A stretch of DNA of 33,429 nt, taken from NCBI GenBank assembly GCA_947175555.1, contig CAMWNK010000015.1:1-33429 (forward strand). The letters are read 5' to 3'. This document shows, piece by piece, positions 15,483-23,802 of this stretch. The stretch comes from an uncultured Clostridia bacterium (GTDB lineage: Bacteria; Bacillota; Clostridia; Christensenellales; UBA3700). The notes beneath the pieces were generated by a model that was not told the origin of the DNA, did no database searches, and saw only the letters and a list, made by a program, of their open reading frames with translations. Numbering within the stretch: the stretch's first letter is position 1; each line of letters starts with the position of its first letter. The position numbers were made by a program, and so were the translations under genes.

Positions 15483-15770
15483 TTACAATACCGAGCCGAG
15501 AATAATCATAGACACAACGCCTATCACCCATAGGATAAAAGATATCAGCGCGCCTATGCCTGCCGATCTCGACCTCTTGGGATAATCCCTGCGCCATACT
15601 GCATACAAGATAATTCCTACTATAGGAAATAAAAACCCGAGTATTCCAAAGCCTGCGCTGGGCGCATCATCCTCTGCGGGGCGGTATGAGTCGTCGACTT
15701 GTTTTACACCGCAATGCGGACACACGTACGCATTGTCGTCGATTTGGCTCCCGCAATTTTTACAATACAT
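15483..15770 (-). CDS. Zinc-ribbon membrane protein (paralogue)
   Basis: A 95-residue protein built like its downstream neighbour: zinc ribbon MYCKNCG...CPHCGVK, linker, GFGILGFLFPIVGIILYAVW membrane segment, the shared RRDYPKRSRSAGIGALIS and a final hydrophobic helix. The shared order and the GALIS block show a tandem duplication. The start at 15770 is chosen for GGAGGGG seven bases upstream; a start eight codons earlier overlaps that site. It is transcribed from the promoter at 15809-15837. Function unknown. Confidence 0.87.
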   Translation of the reverse strand: MYCKNCGSQIDDNAYVCPHCGVKQVDDSYRPAEDDAPSAGFGILGFLFPIVGIILYAVWRRDYPKRSRSAGIGALISFILWVIGVVSMIILGSVL

Positions 15771-15808
15771 ATTATTCCCCTCCTGCAATAGCATATATCG
15801 TTAAGATA

Positions 15809-15837
15809 AGGATAATATATTTATTACGCATTGTCAA
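15809..15837 (-). promoter_or_regulatory. Promoter of the zinc-ribbon gene pair
   Basis: On the minus strand TTGACA (15832-15837), 17 bases and TATCCT (15809-15814). The -35 box is perfect and the -10 box is moderate. It gives a leader of about 30 nt before the ATG at 15770. Confidence 0.65.
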
Positions 15838-16159
15838 TATTTTTATAATTTAATGCAATAAAAGACGTTATCGAACTGAATAAGCCCATATTGCCCGCTA
15901 TGACGCAAGCACATGCACAGCCTTATAACAGCAGCCAAGAATAGATGTCTATTTAAGACAGGATTTTCAATTCAAAAAACGAGCAAAACAATGACGATAA
16001 TCAGCCTGAAAATAAGGTTGCCGAAAAGTAATTTAAGATACCCGAAATTACAGAAACATAAAATACTGTTTCCTATAAAAGTGCGGAAAGCAAATCTTTG
16101 TGCAAAAAGGCTTAGTTGTAGTCTATAATTGCTCGGCGCAATCAAATTGCTATTGGCAA
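15838..16159. other. Intergenic region with no supported gene
   Basis: This AT-rich stretch separates the zinc-ribbon promoter from the end of the ribosomal cluster. Short open frames exist on both strands but lack ribosome-binding sites, family patterns or plausible composition. I see nothing else in it. Confidence 0.4.
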
Positions 16160-16195
16160 GCAAAACAAATACCGCCCCGATATACATCGGAGCGG
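16160..16195 (-). terminator. Terminator of the ribosomal cluster
   Basis: On the minus strand CCGCTCCGAT, loop GTAT and ATCGGGGCGG (one T-G pair) are followed by ATTTGTTTTG. It lies about 20 bp after the rplQ stop codon and closes the rpsM-rplQ transcript. Confidence 0.8.
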
Positions 16196-16215
16196 CATCG
16201 TCTGAATGCGAAATA

Positions 16216-16743
16216 TTATTTCTTTGCGGGGGTGTCCTTAACGAGCTCGATAATAGCAAGCTCTGCATTATCGCCTCTGCGTCCGCCCAATCTTACGATA
16301 CGGGTATATCCGCCGCGCTGTCCGCAAGCCTCAGCCCTCTTTGCATAGAAAGGAGCATGCTCGTTGAAGAGCTTCTCGATAAGGGGATGATTGACATCCT
16401 TAGTCCTCTCCTTGAATACGCTCATCTTCTCGCCCTCGGGCTTTTCCTCGTGCAAATCACGCAACACGGACATCATCTTTCTTCTTGCATTAAGTTTCTT
16501 AACGCCGTCGTTGGTGAACTCGCGCTGCTCTTTCACGCCCGTGCTCTTGTTGGTTACAAGCTTAGTAACGGCAACAGTGTCGGTATAAGTATCCATAGCC
16601 AGCGTAATCATCTCTTCCGCTATCGAGCGTATTTCCTTAGCCCTGTCAACGGTGGTCTCAAGGCGTCCGTACCACAAAAGCTCGGAAGCCTGAGTGCGTA
16701 GCATAGCCATTCTCGCATCGGCAGTTCTGCCTAACTTTCTCAT
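16216..16743 (-). CDS. rplQ: Ribosomal protein bL17, enlarged
   Basis: Large-subunit protein lining the peptide exit region. The N-terminal MRKLGRTADARMAMLR, the ETTVDRAKEIRSIAEEMITLA helix and the C-terminal GGYTRIVRLGGRRGDNAELAIIELV are standard. At 175 residues it is about 55 longer than usual bL17. Extra charged segments lie between the ITLAM helix and the LNARRKMMS segment, and again around EEKPEGEKMSVFKERTKD. ATG at 16743 is preferred to a TTG two codons upstream because AGGAGG is then eight bases away. It is last in the cluster, just after rpoA. Confidence 0.95.
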   Translation of the reverse strand: MRKLGRTADARMAMLRTQASELLWYGRLETTVDRAKEIRSIAEEMITLAMDTYTDTVAVTKLVTNKSTGVKEQREFTNDGVKKLNARRKMMSVLRDLHEEKPEGEKMSVFKERTKDVNHPLIEKLFNEHAPFYAKRAEACGQRGGYTRIVRLGGRRGDNAELAIIELVKDTPAKK

Positions 16744-16755
16744 TGTCAATGCCTC

Positions 16756-17709
16756 CTACTCTTCCTTGTTGCGCAGATTGAATCCCAAATCCTGCAACTT
16801 ATTCATAACTTCGTCGAGGGACTTCTTGCCCAAGTTACGCACTTTAAGCATATCGTCCTCGCTCTTCTTTACTAAATCCTGTACGGTATGGATGCCCGCT
16901 CTCTTAAGGCAGTTATACGACCTCACGGACAAATCCAAATCCTCAATGCTTGTCTCAAGCTTCTTAGTCTGCTTCTCGTCGTCTTGGCTGATAAGTATCT
17001 CTTGAGACTTCATCTTCTCAACCAATCCTACGAATACGCTTGCATAATCGGACATAATCTTAGCGGACAGGCTGACTACTTCCTTAGGAGAGGAAGTGCC
17101 GTTGGTCTTAACGGTTACGGTAAGCTTATCCAAGTTGATGTTCTGACCTACGCGTGCGCTCTCTACCTGATAGCTTGCAGCCTCAACGGGTGAGAATATC
17201 GAATCCACGGGGATATAACCTATAGGCTGAGTCTCGTCCTTATTGTCCTGAGCGGAAACATATCCTCTGCCTACGCCGATATTGATATCCATCTCGAGCT
17301 TAGCGCCCTCGTCGAGCGTGCAGATGTACATATCGGGATTAAGTATCTCGATATCGGAGCTGTGCTGAATATCGGCAGCCGTAACGACACCTGCGTCATA
17401 CTTGCGGATTGTTGCAATCTGCTTGAAGTCGCGGTCGTCGGTATGCGTCTTGACGGCAAGTCCCTTGATATTGAGGATAATCGCGGTAACGTCCTCTTTA
17501 ATGCCTTCGATAGAAGTGAACTCGTGGTTGACGCCGGTAATTCTTATGCCTACAGGGGCAGCTCCGGGCAACGCGCCGAGCAGTATTCTCCTTAAAGAGT
17601 TGCCCAAAGTCGTACCGAATCCTCTCTCGAGCGGCTCGGCTATAAACTTAGCCTCTTTACCTTCAACGATGTCGACTATCTCGATTCTGGGCTTAATGAT
17701 CTCAATCAT
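16756..17709 (-). CDS. rpoA: RNA polymerase alpha subunit
   Basis: A 317-residue alpha subunit that nucleates assembly of RNA polymerase and contacts activators and UP elements. The N-terminal domain shows RGFGTTLGNSLRRILL, the strongly conserved assembly helix. The C-terminal domain from about residue 250 has LDLSVRSYNCLKRAGI and the helix-hairpin-helix KVRNLGKKSLDEV. A linker of about 20 charged residues joins them. TAGGAGG precedes the ATG. It lies in the conserved rpsD-rpoA-rplQ order. Confidence 0.97.
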   Translation of the reverse strand: MIEIIKPRIEIVDIVEGKEAKFIAEPLERGFGTTLGNSLRRILLGALPGAAPVGIRITGVNHEFTSIEGIKEDVTAIILNIKGLAVKTHTDDRDFKQIATIRKYDAGVVTAADIQHSSDIEILNPDMYICTLDEGAKLEMDINIGVGRGYVSAQDNKDETQPIGYIPVDSIFSPVEAASYQVESARVGQNINLDKLTVTVKTNGTSSPKEVVSLSAKIMSDYASVFVGLVEKMKSQEILISQDDEKQTKKLETSIEDLDLSVRSYNCLKRAGIHTVQDLVKKSEDDMLKVRNLGKKSLDEVMNKLQDLGFNLRNKEE

Positions 17710-17730
17710 CTTACTACCTCCTATCAGCTA

Positions 17731-18357
17731 TTACTTGGAATACAACTCAACTATGAGATGCTCCTCGATATGCTCGCCTATATCCTCTCTTGCGGGGAGC
17801 TCCACTACCGTACCGGTAAGTTTCTCCGCGTCGAAAGTCAGCCATGTAGGCACGGTAACCTTGACCGCGCCGGACTTGATATCCGCGAACACTTTCTTGT
17901 CGTTCTTGTTTTCCTTAACGGAGATGACGTCGCCCTTTCTGATAAGGTAGGAAGCAATGTCCACTCTCTTGCCGTTAACGGTAATAAGACCGTGATTGAC
18001 TATCTGACGAGCCTGCGCTCTGCTGGAAGCAAGACCCATACGATACACTACGTTGTCCAATCTGCGCTCGAGCAAGGCAAGCATGTTCTCGCCGGTTGCG
18101 CCTCTCATCTTGCTCGCTCTATTGAAGTAACCCTTGAATTGCTTCTCGCAAAGACCGTAGAATCTTCTGGTCTTCTGCTTCTCGCGCAACTGGATGGAGT
18201 ACTCCGACGCCTTCTTACGGGTAGCTGCATGCTGTCCGGGAGGAGTAGGACGCTTCTCCAAAGAGCACTTGCCGCTCAAGCATCTTGCTCCTTTCAAAAA
18301 TAACTTTTCACCCTCGCGTCTGCACAGACGGCAGACAGGTCCAGTATATTTAGCCAT
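17731..18357 (-). CDS. rpsD: Ribosomal protein uS4, zinc-binding form
   Basis: Small-subunit assembly initiator that binds the 5' domain of 16S rRNA. At 208 residues it carries four Cys near the N terminus (positions 9, 12, 26 and 31: CRLC, then CLSGKC), so it is the zinc-containing form. The S4 RNA-binding domain reads RLDNVVYRMGLASSRAQARQ then VNGKRVDI. In many bacteria S4 represses its own operon, which is relevant to the structured leader before rpsM. Confidence 0.97.
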   Translation of the reverse strand: MAKYTGPVCRLCRREGEKLFLKGARCLSGKCSLEKRPTPPGQHAATRKKASEYSIQLREKQKTRRFYGLCEKQFKGYFNRASKMRGATGENMLALLERRLDNVVYRMGLASSRAQARQIVNHGLITVNGKRVDIASYLIRKGDVISVKENKNDKKVFADIKSGAVKVTVPTWLTFDAEKLTGTVVELPAREDIGEHIEEHLIVELYSK

Positions 18358-18371
18358 TCTTCAACCTCCTA

Positions 18372-18776
18372 TTACAGCCTTCTGCGCTTGGGAGGGCGGC
18401 AACCGTTGTGAGGGATGGGGGATACGTCTTTAATCAACGTAACTTCCAATCCGCAGTTAGCCAGCGCTCTTATCGCAGACTCGCGTCCCGATCCGGGACC
18501 GTTTACGTAAACCTCTACGCTTCTCATTCCGCAATCCACAGCTACTTTAGCAGCGTCCTCTGCGACTGTCTGAGCCGCGAAGGGAGTGGACTTCTTGGAA
18601 CCGCGAAGTTGCATCTTGCCCGAGCTGGACCAAGATATCGCGTTGCCTTGCGTATCGGTGATAGTTACTATAGTGTTATTGAAGGAAGCGTGTATATGTG
18701 CACAGCCCTTCTCGACGCGGCGCTTAGCCACGTTGCGTTTCTTTGCCGAAGATGCGGTCTTTCTTGCTGCTGCCAT
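18372..18776 (-). CDS. rpsK: Ribosomal protein uS11
   Basis: A 134-residue small-subunit platform protein near the E site. The family core is complete: [31 protein letters not shown] and [10 protein letters not shown] in the variant [10 protein letters not shown], ending in [16 protein letters not shown] basic N-terminal extension ([13 protein letters not shown]) is normal in Gram-positives. AAGGAGG lies before the ATG. Confidence 0.97.
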   Translation of the reverse strand: MAAARKTASSAKKRNVAKRRVEKGCAHIHASFNNTIVTITDTQGNAISWSSSGKMQLRGSKKSTPFAAQTVAEDAAKVAVDCGMRSVEVYVNGPGSGRESAIRALANCGLEVTLIKDVSPIPHNGCRPPKRRRL

Positions 18777-18787
18777 TATAAACCTCC

Positions 18788-19156
18788 TTACTTCTTCTTA
18801 CGGCTTACGGTCTTCTTAGGACCTTTGCGCGTACGGGCGTTCTGCTTGGTAGACTGACCTCTTACGGGCAATCCCTTGCGGTGTCTTACGCCTCTGTAGC
18901 ATCCGATTTCGGTCAATCTCTTGATGTTGAGCTTAATCTCGCGGTGCAAGTCGCCCTCAACCATCAGATTGTGATCGATATATTCCCTGATTTTGCTTAC
19001 CTCGTCTTCGGTGAGATCCTTGACGCGCGTATCGGGATTGATGCCCGTTACGGCAAGTATCTTATCGGACGTTGCTCTGCCGATACCGAAGATATAGGTG
19101 AGTCCTATTTCGACTCTTTTCTCACGTGGTAAATCCACGCCGGCAATACGTGCCAT
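18788..19156 (-). CDS. rpsM: Ribosomal protein uS13
   Basis: A 122-residue small-subunit head protein that contacts the large subunit and t[23 protein letters not shown] and [13 protein letters not shown] (helix-two-turn-helix), [14 protein letters not shown] and the basic C-terminal tail are all typical. It is first in the distal part of the cluster, after its own promoter and a leader of about 110 nt. GGAGG lies before the ATG. Confidence 0.97.
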   Translation of the reverse strand: MARIAGVDLPREKRVEIGLTYIFGIGRATSDKILAVTGINPDTRVKDLTEDEVSKIREYIDHNLMVEGDLHREIKLNIKRLTEIGCYRGVRHRKGLPVRGQSTKQNARTRKGPKKTVSRKKK

Positions 19157-19269
19157 GAAGTTACCTCCAAATTAATCTGAATTAAGATATTTTAGTCGCT
19201 CTCAAGGAATGATAGGGATTGATAACGGAATGAAACCCTATTCAGCCGCATCCTCTATGCGAATAATGC
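19157..19269 (-). promoter_or_regulatory. Structured leader of rpsM operon (candidate autoregulatory RNA)
   Basis: The predicted transcript leader of about 113 nt contains ATAGGG and CCCTAT in position to pair, with an 18-base loop that has further pairing options. In Gram-negatives S4 represses the alpha operon through the rpsM leader, and in bacilli it represses rpsD. A similar control is possible here, but the sequence does not match a leader that I recognise. Confidence 0.4.
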
Positions 19270-19275
19270 TATGGT

Positions 19276-19304
19276 ATTATATCACTAATACCGATAATTT
19301 GCAA
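19276..19304 (-). promoter_or_regulatory. Extended -10 promoter of rpsM-rplQ
   Basis: On the minus strand TTGCAA (19299-19304), 17 bases and TATAAT (19276-19281) preceded by TGA. It is a strong extended -10 promoter. Its -35 box touches the 3' side of the terminator that ends the upstream rpmJ transcript, so the distal ribosomal genes and rpoA can be expressed separately. Confidence 0.8.
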
Positions 19305-19336
19305 GAAAAAGCTACCGTCAAGCGGTAATTTTTCTT
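19303..19336 (-). terminator. Internal terminator after rpmJ
   Basis: On the minus strand AAGAAAAA, then TACCG, loop CTTGA, CGGTA, GC and TTTTTCTT form a two-part hairpin whose last strand is a T tract. It lies about 16 bp after rpmJ and should end much of the S10-spc transcript. Confidence 0.7.
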
Positions 19337-19351
19337 ATAAATCGACGGATA

Positions 19352-19468
19352 TTAGCCCTGTCTTTGCTTATGCTTCTTATATTTAGAACAGATTACCATG
19401 ACTTTACCGTCTCTTTTGATAATCCTGCACTTATCGCACATAGGTTTTACAGATGGTCTTACTTTCAT
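19352..19468 (-). CDS. rpmJ: Ribosomal protein bL36, zinc-binding form
   Basis: A 38-residue protein at the base of the large subunit. [20 protein letters not shown], then VMVIC and HKQRQG fit the family. Cys11, Cys14, Cys27 and His33 are the zinc ligands, so this is the zinc form. It is one residue longer than the usual 37. An AGGAGG-type site precedes the ATG. It ends the upstream transcript, between infA and an internal terminator. Confidence 0.95.
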   Translation of the reverse strand: MKVRPSVKPMCDKCRIIKRDGKVMVICSKYKKHKQRQG

Positions 19469-19483
19469 TATCGTCTCCTCCTA

Positions 19484-19705
19484 TTAATTCTTATTGCGCC
19501 ATACTATCCTGCCCTTGCTCAAGTCGTAAGGGCTCAGCTCTACCTTAACGGCGTCGCCTTCAAGTATTTTTATATAGTTCTTTCTCAGTTTTCCCGACAG
19601 ATAAGCCGTGATGACGAATCCGTTGGTAAGTTGGACCTTAAATGTGGTTGCCGGAAGCACCTCTATGATTTTGCCTTCCGCCTCTATAACGTCCTCTTTA
19701 GACAT
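19484..19705 (-). CDS. infA: Translation initiation factor IF-1
   Basis: A 73-residue OB-fold protein that binds the 30S A site during initiation. [20 protein letters not shown], then [32 protein letters not shown] and a final RN are typical. The start at 19705 follows GGAGGTAGCA; an upstream GTG or ATG reading would add four residues and is less likely. The start overlaps the end of the KOW gene by eight bases. Confidence 0.96.
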   Translation of the reverse strand: MSKEDVIEAEGKIIEVLPATTFKVQLTNGFVITAYLSGKLRKNYIKILEGDAVKVELSPYDLSKGRIVWRNKN

Positions 19706-19976
19706 TGCTACCTCCATTATCGACCGCGGCTATCTCCGCCGACAGCGTTTTATTATCGGTTATGCCGCGAGACAACTCCTCACACAGTCTGTCGCTGCGC
19801 CCGATAAGCCTGATGTGCTTGATCTTCTTCAGCTTGGGATTGTCCGCCGTCCTCTTTATCCCGTCCGCAAGCAATACATACGTGTTGCTCACTACTGCAA
19901 TAACGGCAAGGGCGTCTCCCGCATCGTGTCCTGCGGTGGATACTACTATGTCTCCTATATCAGGCAACTCTTTCAT
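19698..19976 (-). CDS. KOW-domain RNA-binding protein (L14e-like)
   Basis: A 92-residue basic protein with a KOW motif at the N terminus ([20 protein letters not shown]) and a second strand-rich segment ([11 protein letters not shown], then [15 protein letters not shown]). Such proteins sit between map and infA in many Clostridia and are presumed to bind RNA or ribosomes; no function is proven. It starts eight bases after map and overlaps infA. Confidence 0.85.
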   Translation of the reverse strand: MKELPDIGDIVVSTAGHDAGDALAVIAVVSNTYVLLADGIKRTADNPKLKKIKHIRLIGRSDRLCEELSRGITDNKTLSAEIAAVDNGGSNV

Positions 19977-19983
19977 ATCGACC

Positions 19984-20727
19984 TCACAGCGATAAGATAT
20001 CGCAACCGTCCGATGTGATGACCACCGTGTTCTCGTAATGAGCGGACGGCTTGCCGTCCACGGTAACTACCGTCCAGCCGTCGCTGAGCTGCCTTACGGC
20101 ATAGTCTCCCGCGTTGATCATCGGCTCGATAGCTATCGTCATCCCTGCGCGCAGACGCATTCCTCTGCCTTGTTCGCCGTAATTGGGCACTTGCGGATCT
20201 TCGTGCATTTCGGTGCCTATACCGTGCCCGACCAGCGCTCTTACTACCGAAAAGCCGTTGCTCTCCGCATAAGACTGTATCGCATGTCCCAAGTCGCCGA
20301 GACGTACGCCGTCCCTAAGGACCTTTATACCCTCGAAGAAACTTTGCTTGGTTACTTCGACAAGTTTATGTTTAAGCTCTCCGACTTGACCTACCTCGAA
20401 GGTGCGCGCCGCATCGCCGTGGTACCCCTTGAATATCGCGCCTATGTCAACGCTGACTATGTCGCCGTCCTCTATGCGTCTGTCCGAGGGGATACCGTGC
20501 ACCACTTGCTCGTTGACCGATATGCAAGCGGATGCGGGGTAGCCCTCATATCCGAGGAAGGAAGGGATTGCGCCCTGCGATATTATATAGTCGTGCGCTA
20601 TCTTATTAAGATGCGACGTAGTTACGCCTGCTTTGACCGCGTCCCCAACCTTATTAAGAGTGTCGCGCACTATAAGATTGGCTTTGCGCATCAATTCGAT
20701 TTCCGCAGCCGTCTTAACGGTTATCAT
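19984..20727 (-). CDS. map: Methionine aminopeptidase, type I
   Basis: A 247-residue metalloprotease that removes the N-terminal Met from new proteins. The metal ligands lie in DIVSVDIGAIFKGYHGDAA (two Asp), GHGIGTEMHEDP (His), MTIAIEPMI (Glu) and HYENTVVIT (Glu). HGIPSDR carries the substrate-side His. There is no N-terminal zinc-finger extension. The start overlaps the end of adk by 14 bases; GAGGATAATCG precedes the ATG. Confidence 0.96.
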   Translation of the reverse strand: MITVKTAAEIELMRKANLIVRDTLNKVGDAVKAGVTTSHLNKIAHDYIISQGAIPSFLGYEGYPASACISVNEQVVHGIPSDRRIEDGDIVSVDIGAIFKGYHGDAARTFEVGQVGELKHKLVEVTKQSFFEGIKVLRDGVRLGDLGHAIQSYAESNGFSVVRALVGHGIGTEMHEDPQVPNYGEQGRGMRLRAGMTIAIEPMINAGDYAVRQLSDGWTVVTVDGKPSAHYENTVVITSDGCDILSL

Positions 20728-21337
20728 CGATTATCCTCGCAATATCGGCGAATATCGCCTCTACGCTGCCTATGCCGGATACGGTATGCAACTTGCCTTT
20801 AGCCGCATAATGCTCGGCAATCGGCTTTGTCTGGCTCTCGTATACTCTAAGCCTTTCTTTGACGACGTCTTCCTTGTCGTCGTCGCGCTGATACAGCGGC
20901 TGAGAGCATTTTGCGCAATAGGCGTCCTTATAAGTGGATATGTGATACGTCTCGCCGCACTTGCACATCCTTCTGCCGCTTATACGTTTCACCACCGTCT
21001 CCGCTGGGACCGATACGTCTATCACGACGTCTATATCGACAAACTTATCGAGCGCTTCCGCCTGAGCAAGAGTGCGAGGGAATCCGTCGAGGATATATCC
21101 GCCATCGCAGTCGGACTTGCTCAGCCTGTCCTTTACAATCTCCACTGTCAAATCGTCGGGAACGAGGTTGCCCTTGTCGATAATCGACTTGACTTTTATG
21201 CCCAAAGGCGTACCTTCGCGTATATTAGCGCGGAAGATATCGCCCGTGGATATGTGCGGAATATTGTATTTTTCTTTTATCAGAGCTGCCTGCGTGCCTT
21301 TACCTGCGCCGGGGGCTCCGAGCAATATGATTTTCAT
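20714..21337 (-). CDS. adk: Adenylate kinase, zinc-type LID
   Basis: A 207-residue enzyme that balances ATP, ADP and AMP. The P-loop is GAPGAGKGTQA and the AMP-binding DGFPRTLAQAEAL is intact. The LID domain has Cys residues in RRMCKCGETYH and AYCAKCSQPLYQR, so it is of the zinc type, but the first knuckle is CxC instead of the usual CxxC. The start at 21337 overlaps the secY stop (TAATG); a TTG three codons upstream is the alternative. In many Firmicutes it sits between secY and map, as here. Confidence 0.96.
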   Translation of the reverse strand: MKIILLGAPGAGKGTQAALIKEKYNIPHISTGDIFRANIREGTPLGIKVKSIIDKGNLVPDDLTVEIVKDRLSKSDCDGGYILDGFPRTLAQAEALDKFVDIDVVIDVSVPAETVVKRISGRRMCKCGETYHISTYKDAYCAKCSQPLYQRDDDKEDVVKERLRVYESQTKPIAEHYAAKGKLHTVSGIGSVEAIFADIARIIDDNR

Positions 21338-22623
21338 TATTTCCAAAAGCCTCTGTAATGACGCATCATTATCTGAGACTCGAGCTGCTTATTGAGCTCC
21401 AACGCCACGCTTACCACAATCAGCATGCTCGTCGCCGAGAATGCGTTATTCAAGCCGATGCTCTGTCCCAACAATCCGAAGAGGAAGGTAGGTATAATCG
21501 CAATAAAGGCGAGGAACAGCGCGCCGCAAAGCGTAATCTTGTTATTTACCCTCGCGAGGTACTCGCTGGTGGGCTTGCCGGGACGTATACCTCTTATCGT
21601 TCCGCCGTACTGCTGAAGGTTGCGCGCCACGTCAATAGGATTGAACTGTATCTGCGCATAGAAGTACGAGAAGAATATTATGAAGAGGAACATAAACACG
21701 TAATACACTGCCGTGCCTACTCCCAAGTACCGCGAATAGAACTGCTCGAACGAACTGCCCTGAAAGAACGATACGATTATCTGAGGGAACATCAGGAAGG
21801 ACGAGGCAAAGATTATAGGCATGACACCGCTACCGTTTACTTTAATCGGTATATTGGAAGTCTGTCTGTTATATATCTTATTGCCTTTGACCTGTCCCGC
21901 GTAGCTTACGGGTATATTACGCGCCGCGCCGTCGACGAACACTATCAGCGCAAAGAGCACTATCACAAGCGCAAGATAACCGAATATAAACCACAGGTTA
22001 TTCAAGTTGGTCTTGACAGTAGTGAACGCGTTGATGAGCGAAGTACCGAACGTGGATATAATACCCACGAAGATTATCATCGACGAGCCGTTGGTTATGC
22101 CGTGCTCGGTTATTCTCTCCGCTAGCCACATTACGAAAGCCGAACCGGAGGTGAGCAACAGCGATACTACGATATACGATACCCACTTAGAGTTAAGCGT
22201 AGCGACGATACCGCCTTGCCTATCGTAAGTTACGATAATACCTATCGACTGCACGATAGCGAGCACGATAGCTACGTATCTGGTAATTTGGGTTATCTTT
22301 TTTCTGCCCTCATCGCCCTGCTTGGAAAGTCTCTCGAGCGGGGGGATGATGAGGGTAAGCAGCTGCATTATAATAAAGCTGTTAATATATGGCAACACGC
22401 CCAACGCAAACAGCGTTCCGTTCTGCAACGAACCGCCGGAAATCATATTCAAGACGCTCAGCAGTTGGTTATTCTCGCCGATGCTGCTCTGAAGCACGTT
22501 GACGTCGAGTCCGGGGAGAGGAATATAGCATCCTATCCTGAACACCAACAAGAGAGCGAAAGTGATAAAAATCTTCTTTCTAATATCTTTGTCTCTGAAT
22601 GCGTTGACTAATGTCTGCCACAT
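21337..22623 (-). CDS. secY: Protein translocase subunit SecY
   Basis: A 428-residue channel subunit with ten hydrophobic segments that forms the Sec translocation pore. The N terminus reads FRDKDIRKKIFITFALLLVFR, the plug region follows, and GNKIYNRQTSNIPIKVNGSGVMP and IRPGKPTSEYL are conserved cytoplasmic loops that bind SecA and ribosomes. It starts at the stop codon of rplO and ends at the start of adk. Confidence 0.97.
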   Translation of the reverse strand: MWQTLVNAFRDKDIRKKIFITFALLLVFRIGCYIPLPGLDVNVLQSSIGENNQLLSVLNMISGGSLQNGTLFALGVLPYINSFIIMQLLTLIIPPLERLSKQGDEGRKKITQITRYVAIVLAIVQSIGIIVTYDRQGGIVATLNSKWVSYIVVSLLLTSGSAFVMWLAERITEHGITNGSSMIIFVGIISTFGTSLINAFTTVKTNLNNLWFIFGYLALVIVLFALIVFVDGAARNIPVSYAGQVKGNKIYNRQTSNIPIKVNGSGVMPIIFASSFLMFPQIIVSFFQGSSFEQFYSRYLGVGTAVYYVFMFLFIIFFSYFYAQIQFNPIDVARNLQQYGGTIRGIRPGKPTSEYLARVNNKITLCGALFLAFIAIIPTFLFGLLGQSIGLNNAFSATSMLIVVSVALELNKQLESQIMMRHYRGFWK

Positions 22624-23069
22624 TATAACACCTCTGCTTTTCCGCCTGCCTTTTCGATAGCCTCTACCGCAGACTTGCTGAACTTATTGGCTTTAACGGT
22701 AAAGCTCTTGGTAAGCTCTCCGTTGCCGAGCACCTTAAGACCGTAAGGCTCTACCTTGCTCAACACGCCGCTCTCGAGCAAGAGCTGTGCGGTAATCTCC
22801 TGACCGTTATCGAATCTGTCCTCGAAATCACAGATGTTAACGATGGAGTACACTTTCTTGAATTTATTATTGAATCCGCGCTTAGGGATACGTCTGATCA
22901 AAGGCATCTGACCGCCCTCGAAGCCGGGCCTTACGCCGCCTCCGCTACGTGCCCACTGACCTTTATGACCTTTACCGGAAGTCTTGCCGAGACCGGAACC
23001 GATACCTCTGCCCAATCTCTTAGCTTCTTTCTTGGCGCCCTCGGCGGGTTTAAGTTCGTGCATTTTCAT
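22623..23069 (-). CDS. rplO: Ribosomal protein uL15
   Basis: A 148-residue large-subunit assembly protein. [20 protein letters not shown] and the glycine-rich [19 protein letters not shown], then [20 protein letters not shown], are the standard basic extension. The C-terminal globular part ends with [21 protein letters not shown] precedes the ATG and its stop codon overlaps the secY start. Confidence 0.97.
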   Translation of the reverse strand: MKMHELKPAEGAKKEAKRLGRGIGSGLGKTSGKGHKGQWARSGGGVRPGFEGGQMPLIRRIPKRGFNNKFKKVYSIVNICDFEDRFDNGQEITAQLLLESGVLSKVEPYGLKVLGNGELTKSFTVKANKFSKSAVEAIEKAGGKAEVL

Positions 23070-23082
23070 ATAGCAACTCTCC

Positions 23083-23265
23083 TTAAATCTCTTCGACTTT
23101 GACCATATGGCTGACCTTTCTGATCATGCCACGGGTGCAAGCATTGTCAGGCAAAGTGTTGGAATCGCCTATCTTGCTCAATCCAAGCGCCGCGACATTC
23201 GCCTTCTGATTTTCCAAACGACCTATAAGGCTCTTAACGAGCGTTACTTTAATCTTCTTATCCAT
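23083..23265 (-). CDS. rpmD: Ribosomal protein uL30
   Basis: A 60-residue large-subunit protein. [20 protein letters not shown], then [16 protein letters not shown] and [13 protein letters not shown] follow the bacterial uL30 pattern closely. AAGGAGG precedes the ATG. It lies between rpsE and rplO as in most bacteria. Confidence 0.96.
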   Translation of the reverse strand: MDKKIKVTLVKSLIGRLENQKANVAALGLSKIGDSNTLPDNACTRGMIRKVSHMVKVEEI

Positions 23266-23275
23266 ATCGCCCTCC

Positions 23276-23788
23276 TTAGCCTAAAATCTCTTCCACGGTC
23301 TTGCCGCGAAGAGCAGCGATTTCCTCTGCCGTCCTCATCTGCTTGAGTCCGTCGAAAGCAGCCTTGACGCAGTTGATGCTGTTATTGGTGCCGTAAGACT
23401 TGGTACGGACGTCCTTGATACCTGCAACTTCCATTATAGCACGTACGGGACCGCCTGCGATAACGCCGGTACCTTCGGATGCGGGCATGATGAGCACCTT
23501 GCCGCTTCCGAACTTGCCTATTGCCTCATGAGGCACGGTAGTTCCTACGGTGGATATCTTAATCATGTTGCGCTTAGCGTCCGCGGTAGCCTTGCGGATT
23601 GCCTCGGGCACTTCCGCAGCCTTACCCATTCCGACGCCTACTCCGCCCTGTCCGTCGCCTACGACCATAAGAGCCGAAAATCTCATCGTCCTGCCGCCTT
23701 TAACAACTTTGGCAACGCGGTTGAGAGCAATCAGCTTATTGGGCATTTCGTTTTCTTGAGCCTGAGGTTTATTTTCTCTCTTAGCCAT
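23276..23788 (-). CDS. rpsE: Ribosomal protein uS5
   Basis: A 170-residue small-subunit protein at the mRNA entry side that affects decoding accuracy. The S5 double-stranded-RNA-binding fold shows [34 protein letters not shown] and the C-terminal [20 protein letters not shown]. The first 16 residues form a Gln/Glu-rich extension typical of Firmicutes. GGAGGACAGATTA precedes the ATG. Confidence 0.97.
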   Translation of the reverse strand: MAKRENKPQAQENEMPNKLIALNRVAKVVKGGRTMRFSALMVVGDGQGGVGVGMGKAAEVPEAIRKATADAKRNMIKISTVGTTVPHEAIGKFGSGKVLIMPASEGTGVIAGGPVRAIMEVAGIKDVRTKSYGTNNSINCVKAAFDGLKQMRTAEEIAALRGKTVEEILG

Positions 23789-23802
23789 TAATCTGTCCTC
23801 CG

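Noticed and set aside
15913..16268. Short open frames between the zinc-ribbon promoter and rplQ
   Set aside because: No ribosome-binding site, no recognised pattern and a Lys/Leu-rich composition expected from AT-rich spacer.
20038..21358. Plus-strand open frames of 240-254 codons opposite map and adk
   Set aside because: Shadows of well-supported enzymes; the composition (Arg/Tyr-rich) is typical of reverse frames.
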